Part shown: positions 12,948 to 18,427 of the stretch, in pieces
How the letters are laid out: the number at the start of each line of letters is the position of its first letter
Position numbering within the stretch: position 1 is the stretch's first letter
Source of the DNA: DAOTUB01 sp034437455
GTDB taxonomy: Bacteria > Chloroflexota > Anaerolineae > B4-G1
Length of the DNA stretch: 18,427 nucleotides
Reading direction: 5' to 3'
NCBI GenBank assembly: GCA_034437455.1
Contig: DAOTUB010000222.1
Coordinates: 1 to 18,427 of the forward strand
The notes under the pieces: model-generated
Databases searched by the model: none
Told to the model about the DNA's origin: nothing
The model's input: the letters and a program-made list of their open reading frames with translations, nothing else
Made by a program: the position numbers and the translations under genes

Positions 12948-14090
12948 ATGCAAAAGCATGTAGTGATCGCACACCCAATGGATTCGTTTCATCCAGAGAT
13001 TGGGGGTGGAATTCGATATATGATGAACGCCCTGTCTGCCTTTGTGGAGCGGGGATATCAAACAACTGTACTGGGTTATCGTATCTCTGAACCGCCTGAT
13101 GCTCCACCCTGGCGTCAGATTAACTTGTGCGCCGGAGGGCCAGGGAAATGGGTTCGGTTTCTTTTTAGTCTCTACACACATCTACCTTTTACCAAGTTAC
13201 CAAACACCGCTGTGGTTCTGGCGCATCGTATGGATTGTATATTGGCTTTTGTTTTGTACAAGAGATCCAACCCCAAAGTGCTGATCTCTGCCGCGCCGAT
13301 GTATTACCTACGTTTAAGGTTTCCTGTTTCATTCCCTATGCTTCGCCGAATTTATCAGGCGGCTGAAAGAATTTGCATATCGGGAATTGATGTACTGGTG
13401 CCTGTGGATCGCGTCACGGAAGAATACTATGTACGTCGGTACCCAGAGTTTACAGGCAGAGTTGTGCGAATGCCGTCATCAATTGACTTGCAGCAGTTTC
13501 AGTTGCAAAATAAGATGGTGGCTAGAGAGACTCTTGGCTTATCTACGCAAGAACGCATTATGGTATTTGTTGGTCGGTTGTCGCCGGTCAAGAATATTCC
13601 TTTTCTTATACGTTCGTTTGAAATCATCAAACAACACGTACCAAACAGTTGTTTGATGATTATCGGTTCTGGAGAGAATGAGGATGAACTGCGAAACCTG
13701 GCTTCTAATTGCGAAGGAGTGACTTTTACAGGGGCAGTCGCTCCCGATCGAATCCCATTATATCTAAATGCCGCCGATGTCCTTGCGCTATGTTCCATTG
13801 AAGAAGGAAGCCCAACTGTAGTCAAAGAAGCCTTGGCTTGTGGATTGCCCATTGTGTCCACCGACGTGGGAGATGTACGGGGGATATTGTCAACTAGTCA
13901 TAACCTGGGAACAATAGCACTGGCCAACGAGAAGGATTTTGCTTCTGCACTAACCCAATGGTTAGTAAATGAGAACTGTGGAGATGAAGTGCGTGCCAGT
14001 CGTAGACGTGTAGCGCAGCAATACGATGCCAAGAGGATAGGGAAACAGTTAGTACAAATATGCAATGAATTACAGAAAGGTCTTCAATGA
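12948..14090 (+). CDS. Family 4 glycosyltransferase
   Basis: This 380-aa protein is a complete GT4. The N-terminal part has AHPMDSFHPEIGGGIRYMMNALSAF with the GGG loop, the linker has RMPSSIDLQQFQ, and the C-terminal domain has IMVFVGRLSPVKNIPFLIRSFEII (Arg and Lys for donor phosphates) and EEGSPTVVKEALACGLPIVST (EX7E intact). The start ATG follows the previous stop by three bases, and the stop overlaps the next start (ATGA). Within it, the codons for EIIKQHVPNSCLMII form a perfect 14-bp inverted repeat. The predicted action is addition of one sugar to the lipid-linked chain in the cytoplasm; donor unknown. Confidence 0.88.
   Translation: MQKHVVIAHPMDSFHPEIGGGIRYMMNALSAFVERGYQTTVLGYRISEPPDAPPWRQINLCAGGPGKWVRFLFSLYTHLPFTKLPNTAVVLAHRMDCILAFVLYKRSNPKVLISAAPMYYLRLRFPVSFPMLRRIYQAAERICISGIDVLVPVDRVTEEYYVRRYPEFTGRVVRMPSSIDLQQFQLQNKMVARETLGLSTQERIMVFVGRLSPVKNIPFLIRSFEIIKQHVPNSCLMIIGSGENEDELRNLASNCEGVTFTGAVAPDRIPLYLNAADVLALCSIEEGSPTVVKEALACGLPIVSTDVGDVRGILSTSHNLGTIALANEKDFASALTQWLVNENCGDEVRASRRRVAQQYDAKRIGKQLVQICNELQKGLQ
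13622..13661 (+). repeat. Perfect 14-bp inverted repeat inside the GT4 gene
   Basis: AATCATCAAACAAC (13622-13635) and GTTGTTTGATGATT (13648-13661) are perfect complements around a 12-nt loop. No T-run follows. It is the third 14-bp perfect hairpin within about 1.1 kb, all inside genes. Chance expectation for even one such hairpin with a loop under 20 nt in a window this size is roughly a thousandth by simple base counting. Confidence 0.6.
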
Positions 14091-14749
14091 GAAAAAGAGA
14101 CAGAGTACAACGCTCAACTGCCAATGGCCCACAATACCCCGACGAACGTATGAAATGCATTTTGGCCGAGGTCCGACCAACCGATAGCGTGCTCGACATT
14201 GGTGTTGCCAATCACAATAGCCTTGATGCTATGGAGCGAGGGGTGTGGCTCCATGGCTTGCTTAGAGAAAAGGCAGTTTTGGTTGTCGGAATAGATATTG
14301 TCGAGGCCGAAGTCATTCGCCTTCGAGAAATGGGCTATTCGGTGATCTTAGCCAATGTGGAGACTATGCAACTCGATCAAAAGTTTGACGTCATCGTCGC
14401 CGGAGAACTCGTTGAGCACCTTTCCAATCCGGGTGCCTTTCTGGATCGGGTTTACGACCATCTCTTGCAGGATGGCCGGCTGATCATCTCTACTCCTTAT
14501 CCCTGGAGTTTCATCTGTATCGCAGGAGTTCTTTTGGGCAGGTTGCCCATCAACGTAGAGCATACTTGCTGGTTCGATCCAGTCACACTCGCTCAACTGT
14601 TGAGCCGGCATGGCTTTGCCGTGATCAAGCAGAAATTGGTACGCCTGCCTATTGGGGCGCGCGGGTGGTGCATATCTCATCTTCTGTGCAATGTGGGATT
14701 GGAGCGGATTGGGGCCTGCGGACAATTGGTGGTATGTCGACCTCAATAA
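14087..14749 (+). CDS. SAM-dependent methyltransferase-like protein, fourth of five
   Basis: The 220-aa protein overlaps the preceding GT4 by four bases. SVLDIGVANHNSLDAM is a motif I variant lacking the G-x-G-x-G loop. VVGIDIVEAEVIRLREMGY gives the acidic end of strand 2, then ANVETMQLDQKFDVIVAGELVEHLSNPGAFL and LLQDGRLIISTPYPWSF follow the class I methyltransferase order. The ELVEHL and STPYPW signatures are common in glycan-locus methyltransferases. An 80-nt non-coding gap follows, with no clear terminator, ending in AGGGAG ahead of the GT-C gene. Confidence 0.8.
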   Translation: MRKRDRVQRSTANGPQYPDERMKCILAEVRPTDSVLDIGVANHNSLDAMERGVWLHGLLREKAVLVVGIDIVEAEVIRLREMGYSVILANVETMQLDQKFDVIVAGELVEHLSNPGAFLDRVYDHLLQDGRLIISTPYPWSFICIAGVLLGRLPINVEHTCWFDPVTLAQLLSRHGFAVIKQKLVRLPIGARGWCISHLLCNVGLERIGACGQLVVCRPQ

Positions 14750-14829
14750 GTGGGCTTGTTCGAGACCACGGGGACAATGATCTCTGCTCGGCCTGGATGA
14801 TGTGTGCCAAAGGTTAGGGAGAAGACACT

Positions 14830-16674
14830 GTGGTCAAACAATGGGAGAAACTTGATGTAGCGCTTGCATTGCTTGGAATGCTTGCCGGACTGGCACTCCT
14901 AGTAATCGCTATCGTTGTCGTGCCTGACCAGTATAGCCTGGCTATTACCGTGCTGGTGACTACTGGTGGGTATCTGATCATGCGGAAGTCGTTGGGGAAT
15001 AGTCTACGGACCCGGGTTGCTGTGGTTTGTGAGACATACCGGCAAGCGTGGCTGGTCAGGGTCGCCACAGGTTGTGTGCTCGTGCTGTCAACGTTGGCTG
15101 TAGGGGTCTCTTATAACTCGATGGGAAGACCTTATTGGGTTTTCTTCCTTTTGACCATTATTCCTGCTGGCATCCTGTTTCAACTTTTTTCGTTCCCCCA
15201 ACCTTCCAAAGAGTTAGAGGTGCTTTTGCTCTTGCAGATCATTTTCCTGCTGGTGGCGATCATATTCTCTGGTATCTATGCCTTTCCTTACAATGGAGGA
15301 GATGCGTGGGCCCACGTGCGCAATGCCTCTGACATAATTAACTCCGGTACCGTTGAGGGAATACAGGGCGCTTATCGTAACTATCCTTTTTATCCTGCGG
15401 TAATCGCAGCATTTTCAGAACTGGTGGAACTGGACTTCCAACAAGTAGCTCGTTGGGGAAACCTGGTTGGAGCCTTGATCGGTCTCTTGTCACTCTACGG
15501 ACTGGCCAGGATCTTTTACTCTGTTAATCAAAGCCTCGTCTTGGCGTTGCTCCTGGTTGGCAGCCAGTGGTTTATCTACTGGACAATCAATGTCGTTTCT
15601 ATGATCACCTCTTTGTGGTTCTTTTGCCTGTTCACCACCATTGCACTCAAGCGCTTCTCCAGTCCACTGAAACCATGGGCGATCCTTGTTATCATTCTCC
15701 TTGCCGTTAGTGTGCCGTTCTTCCACCCCTTAGGTGCTGCGGCGGTCGTCATGCTTTCCGGCGCGTGTTCCGTGCTTGATGTGGTCACATCCGATAGAAA
15801 AGATACACAATGGAGGCACTCCCTTGTCGGGCTCTCGATCTTGACGGCCATTATCACTCTCACTCAATGGATGTATTATGGCACGACTTTCGAAAGCGGT
15901 TTGCGGGATCTGGCGAATACAATCCTCGGTATTGAACAGCCACAACTAGCTTCTACTCGTAGAAGCGCATTGGTTTACAACCTGGATCAACTCAATCTAT
16001 GTATATTGTACGCTTTATCAGGAGTGGGTGTTCTGAGAGCGCTCCAACTGCGACAACGAAAGATAGAGATCTATACGGGGCTGGTTGGCCTTGGGTTTGC
16101 CCTGTTCGGATATTTGACCCAGTTTCTCGCCATCAAGACGCTGGTGGGTCACCGGTGGATGCTATTCGCATCGCTATTGCTCGTCTTTCCGGCTTCCTCG
16201 ACGTTGTGCTACGTAATCCGCCGTGGGTCGGTCGTCGCAAGAGGCCTGCTACTGGTGGCAGTTGCCTGTTACTTTCTCCTGGGCACTGGCTCCACGGGCA
16301 ACAATCGAGACGCTCCTCTCTATGCCAAGGAGTCCACTGGTCTCCTTGAGGTGACTTCCTCAGAGCATGCAGGATTGCTCTATCTACGAAGTCTGGCGGA
16401 CGACAGATTGGCGACTGACATATATCTGTGTTCCTACTTGTCATTGTACATTCCGCGGGGTCGGTTGAATTGCTGGAGCCAGGTAGATTTTACACAGATT
16501 GAGGAACGGTTTATCTTCCGAGACGTCTACCTGGGTCGCAGACCGTTGGTCGGCAAAGAGCTTACCGGCCAAGACCTCACGTTTCAGGAGGAAAGTGGTG
16601 TTATGTTGATCTATGACAGTGGTGATTTTAAGGTTTTTGAGCGGGTTCCCACTTCAAACGATCGCTTCAAGTGA
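14830..16674 (+). CDS. Polytopic GT-C-like glycosyltransferase or related membrane enzyme
   Basis: The 614-aa protein starts at GTG with AGGGAG about 8 nt upstream. It has four N-terminal hydrophobic segments (to about residue 145), then a loop FPYNGGDAWAHVRNASDI (about 153-170) with an acidic-plus-His/Arg pattern and YRNYPFYPAVIAAF. This is the first extracytoplasmic loop typical of GT-C enzymes (GT39, GT83 or oligosaccharyltransferase-like). About eight more membrane segments follow to roughly residue 490, then a soluble tail of about 110 residues with Cys and aromatic residues. GT-C enzymes use polyprenyl-phosphate sugars outside the membrane, so the DPM1-like gene at 2665 could feed it. 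A polymerase-like role is an alternative, as no Wzy is otherwise visible. The exact family is not certain. Confidence 0.7.
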   Translation: MVKQWEKLDVALALLGMLAGLALLVIAIVVVPDQYSLAITVLVTTGGYLIMRKSLGNSLRTRVAVVCETYRQAWLVRVATGCVLVLSTLAVGVSYNSMGRPYWVFFLLTIIPAGILFQLFSFPQPSKELEVLLLLQIIFLLVAIIFSGIYAFPYNGGDAWAHVRNASDIINSGTVEGIQGAYRNYPFYPAVIAAFSELVELDFQQVARWGNLVGALIGLLSLYGLARIFYSVNQSLVLALLLVGSQWFIYWTINVVSMITSLWFFCLFTTIALKRFSSPLKPWAILVIILLAVSVPFFHPLGAAAVVMLSGACSVLDVVTSDRKDTQWRHSLVGLSILTAIITLTQWMYYGTTFESGLRDLANTILGIEQPQLASTRRSALVYNLDQLNLCILYALSGVGVLRALQLRQRKIEIYTGLVGLGFALFGYLTQFLAIKTLVGHRWMLFASLLLVFPASSTLCYVIRRGSVVARGLLLVAVACYFLLGTGSTGNNRDAPLYAKESTGLLEVTSSEHAGLLYLRSLADDRLATDIYLCSYLSLYIPRGRLNCWSQVDFTQIEERFIFRDVYLGRRPLVGKELTGQDLTFQEESGVMLIYDSGDFKVFERVPTSNDRFK

Positions 16675-16683
16675 GATTGAACA

Positions 16684-17490
16684 TTGACCCCAGTAACCAG
16701 TTCTCTGTCAACAATTATCGAGATCATCATAGGGAGCAGTGCACTGCTGCTTGTCCTGGCGTCGACCTATTTCCTAGCGAGGATGTTCCTCCCGCGCCAC
16801 CAGGGGTATCACCTCAGCCAGCACATCGCCGTGGCAATTGGCCTTCTCGTTATATTGCTCGGGTTTATTGAGCTTGGTCTCAGCTATACACCCTGGAAGA
16901 TCAGCTTCTGGCCCCTCGTTATTACATTGGTTGTTGTCTCTTTGGTAAGTTTTGTTATAACTATTCTTGGTAATTCTCAAGAATATATCAAGAGACAAGC
17001 TGGATCGGTTCAAGTCGCCGCAATAGTGAGGAAAATAACCCGCAGCTGGCGTGTGTTACCTTCCAAGGACAGGTATTCTTGGCTGTTTCTTGGCTTTGCT
17101 ATCGTTATATCGCTTGTGCTGGCACCCATTCTCATTGATATTGGCAACAGACGGACGGCCTTTACAGAATTCTTCATTGATCTGCGTGCATTTCCAGAAG
17201 CGATTCCCTGGCAAGAAACACTGACGCCGGGCGACCAAGTCAATATCCCGGTTACCGTCATTAGCTACGAAGTGTGGCCAGAGAACTATTATATACAGGT
17301 CTTGATCAACAACCAATTGTATCAAGGTGCGAATTTAGATGATTTACAACCTGAACAAAAGGTCACTGTCATCGTTCCTTTCTTTGCGGACCAAAGTGGG
17401 TTATACAAGGTCGAATTTTATTTGTACAAAGGAGAGTCGTCTGATCCTTATCGCTCGCTCCATATATGGTTGGATGTATCTTCCAAGTGA
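16684..17490 (+). CDS. DUF1616 family membrane protein
   Basis: The 268-aa protein has membrane segments at about 11-35, 47-68, 74-94 and 129-149, followed by an outside domain of about 115 residues. The domain FTEFFIDLRAFPEAIPWQETLTPGDQVNIPVTVISYE matches the DUF1616 C-terminal beta domain, and it ends YLYKGESSDPYRSLHIWLDV. DUF1616 function is unknown; members occur in archaeal and Chloroflexota surface-glycan clusters. Start is uncertain: an in-frame TGA lies at 16678-16680, and the only nearby candidate is TTG 16684 with weak ribosome binding. The canonical FLPGY-like motif of the N-terminal part is not seen, so the N-terminus may be shortened. It follows the GT-C gene by 9 nt. Confidence 0.75.
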   Translation: MTPVTSSLSTIIEIIIGSSALLLVLASTYFLARMFLPRHQGYHLSQHIAVAIGLLVILLGFIELGLSYTPWKISFWPLVITLVVVSLVSFVITILGNSQEYIKRQAGSVQVAAIVRKITRSWRVLPSKDRYSWLFLGFAIVISLVLAPILIDIGNRRTAFTEFFIDLRAFPEAIPWQETLTPGDQVNIPVTVISYEVWPENYYIQVLINNQLYQGANLDDLQPEQKVTVIVPFFADQSGLYKVEFYLYKGESSDPYRSLHIWLDVSSK

Positions 17491-17529
17491 CCGTTGTAGT
17501 CGGCATGAGAAAACTTGAGATGTTGGTCA

Positions 17530-18267
17530 ATGATTCAAAAACTTGCTAACCTGCCTCGGTATGTTAGCCTCCAGGGCCACTATATTCGCGGACAATTGAT
17601 GGATTTTGCAGCCACCATTGGCCGTCGTAACCATGTGATGGATGTAGGCAGCAGCAAGTTTGCTCCTTACAGAGACTTGTTTGACCACGAGGTCTATATA
17701 AGCATAGACCGGTTCGAACATGCCGACATACTGGGTGACGCTGGGGCTTTGCCTATTGTATCCGAGCAGGCTGATTTGGTGCTGTGTACCGAGGTACTCG
17801 AGCATCTTCCAGATCCCCTATCTGCTCTGGTTGAAATGGGCCGGGTGTTGATACCTGGAGGATTTCTAGTACTGACCGTCCCTTTGATTTGGGGAGAACA
17901 CGACTATGTCGACTATCAGCGTTGGACTGAATCTGGACTTCGAAGAATACTAGAAACCGCTGGCTTTGAGATCCAGATAATCAAACGTCGTGGTGGAATT
18001 TTTACCATGTTGGGATGTATGCTCACACAAGTCCCTCGTCAGATATTCGGAACATTGGGCGAGCAGCGAAGTTGGCTGTCGAGAATCATGTATGTTTCTT
18101 GCTGGCTAGTTACGGTGCCAATTCCCTGGATTCTTGCGCCACTCGATCATCTTGATCGGACGAAAGCTTTTACGGTAGGTTACAGCGTTCTGTGCCGAAA
18201 AAGGTGGTGTTCTGGCTGTACCGGGATGGGGGAGAAGAACCTTATCGCTCGCTACGGCTGTGGCTAA
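17530..18267 (+). CDS. SAM-dependent methyltransferase, fifth of five, with a foreign C-terminal tail
   Basis: From ATG 17530 the protein is 245 aa. Motif I reads HVMDVGSSKFAPYRDLF, a DVGSS variant; YISIDRFEHADILGDAGALP supplies the acidic motif II. ADLVLCTEVLEHLPDP and LIPGGFLVLTVPLIWGEHDYVDYQRWTESGLRRIL match a well-populated group of glycan-locus methyltransferases, which normally end soon after a VLCRK-like strand. Here GYSVLCRK is followed by about 20 unrelated residues (RWCSGCTGMGEKNLIARYGC), because the frame runs out of phase through the end of a second DUF1616 gene (18192-18281). The core should still be functional. An in-frame TTG at 17515 is a weaker start. Confidence 0.8.
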   Translation: MIQKLANLPRYVSLQGHYIRGQLMDFAATIGRRNHVMDVGSSKFAPYRDLFDHEVYISIDRFEHADILGDAGALPIVSEQADLVLCTEVLEHLPDPLSALVEMGRVLIPGGFLVLTVPLIWGEHDYVDYQRWTESGLRRILETAGFEIQIIKRRGGIFTMLGCMLTQVPRQIFGTLGEQRSWLSRIMYVSCWLVTVPIPWILAPLDHLDRTKAFTVGYSVLCRKRWCSGCTGMGEKNLIARYGCG

Positions 18268-18281
18268 AGGTCACGGAATGA
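18192..18281 (+). pseudogene. Remnant C-terminus of a second DUF1616 gene
   Basis: In the frame two bases ahead of the methyltransferase, the sequence reads KKVVFWLYRDGGEEPYRSLRL, then WLKVTE and TGA (18279-18281). It aligns without gaps to the C-terminus of the DUF1616 protein encoded at 16684-17490 (YKVEFYLYKGESSDPYRSLHI, then WLDV), with 13 of 27 residues identical, and the two genes share CCTTATCGCTCGCT (17446-17459 and 18240-18253). No start or upstream domain is present, so this is the leftover end of a paralogous gene fused to the methyltransferase 3' end by deletion or recombination near 18195-18203. Confidence 0.75.
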
Positions 18282-18294
18282 CCGCCAGGGAAAG

Positions 18295-18324
18295 CCCCCC
18301 ACTCAGCCTTCCTCTGCCGGGGGG
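18295..18324. terminator. Weak GC-rich hairpin between convergent genes
   Basis: CCCCCC (18295-18300) and GGGGGG (18319-18324) could form a 6-bp stem with an 18-nt loop in the non-coding stretch between the last + strand gene and the minus-strand gene end. On the minus strand it is followed by CTTTCCC, only a poor T-run. The position suits a shared terminator, but the structural evidence is thin. Confidence 0.25.
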
Positions 18325-18377
18325 ATGACTGAACGTAGGAAGCCTTCTTTGGAATCTGATGCACAGGCCGAGGTCGG

Positions 18378-18427
18378 TCACTTCCCAAAGCGCACGCCCA
18401 ACCGCTCTGCCAGGGCCTGCAATTCCC
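18378..18427 (-). CDS. C-terminal end of an unidentified minus-strand gene (partial)
   Basis: Reading inward from the right edge on the minus strand, one frame gives ELQALAERLGVRFGK and then TGA (complement of 18378-18380). The amphipathic LQALAERLGV pattern looks like genuine protein, but only 15-16 codons are present, so the family cannot be named. If real, it converges on the glycan block and marks its right boundary. Confidence 0.35.
   Translation of the reverse strand, partial: ELQALAERLGVRFGK

Noticed and set aside
1..18427. CRISPR array, tRNA, rRNA, phage or integrase genes
   Set aside because: I saw no regularly spaced repeats, no cloverleaf or rRNA-like stretch, and no transposase, integrase or phage protein in any plausible frame.

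Overview
This window is a one-directional surface-glycan (polysaccharide, O-antigen-like or glycolipid) biosynthesis locus on the + strand, about 17 kb long, with mobile-element and gene-decay debris at both ends. The host is most likely a member of the Chloroflexota (Anaerolineae-like). This is inferred from the mix of families (DUF4258/DUF2283 pair, DUF1616 protein, GT-C next to DUF1616, Alg13/Alg14-type split glycosyltransferase), the 'LSLSKG'-type dispersed repeat near position 190, and moderate, patchy GC. No rRNA or tRNA is present to confirm it.

Left edge (1-1288): non-coding sequence with a dispersed-repeat fragment, then a DUF4258-DUF2283 small-gene pair. The DUF4258 gene is broken by an 88-bp palindromic MITE-like element flanked by a perfect 10-11 bp direct repeat; removing one repeat plus the element restores the expected C-terminus. 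Next comes a C-terminal remnant of a geranylgeranyl-reductase-like flavoprotein.

Core (1299-14749): a Wzx/MOP-type flippase; a DPM1-like GT2 with a membrane tail; a second GT2; an Alg14/PssD plus Alg13/PssE split glycosyltransferase; a methyltransferase; two GT4 enzymes; a thymidylate-kinase-like P-loop kinase overlapping a membrane-anchored MNT-fold nucleotidyltransferase; a shortened GT4; two methyltransferases; another GT4; and another methyltransferase. Many junctions are ATGA or TAATG overlaps (3810, 4859, 5323, 6678, 7829, 9046, 9699, 14087), so much of the block is probably one translationally coupled transcript. The stretch from about 11.3 to 12.9 kb is visibly AT-rich. The stretch from 11.3 to 13.7 kb also holds an unusual set of perfect inverted repeats: a 99-bp palindromic element with 17-bp arms, two overlapping 14-bp hairpins inside a methyltransferase gene (the second followed by T5, like an attenuator), and another 14-bp hairpin inside a GT4 gene.

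Right part (14830-18427): a large polytopic GT-C-type membrane protein, a DUF1616 membrane protein, and a last methyltransferase whose 3' end runs into the leftover C-terminus of a second DUF1616 gene in another frame. After a weak GC-rich hairpin, the end of a minus-strand gene enters from the right edge.

How the genes may work together (inference): cytoplasmic GT2, GT4 and Alg13/14-type enzymes build a lipid-linked oligosaccharide. Methyltransferases decorate or cap it. The kinase/nucleotidyltransferase pair may activate an unusual building block. The flippase exports the product, and the GT-C and DUF1616 membrane proteins act on the outer face. No recognisable initiating phosphoglycosyltransferase, Wzz or ABC exporter is in the window. 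The strongest leads for something undescribed are the kinase/membrane-nucleotidyltransferase pair and the intragenic attenuator-like double hairpin.
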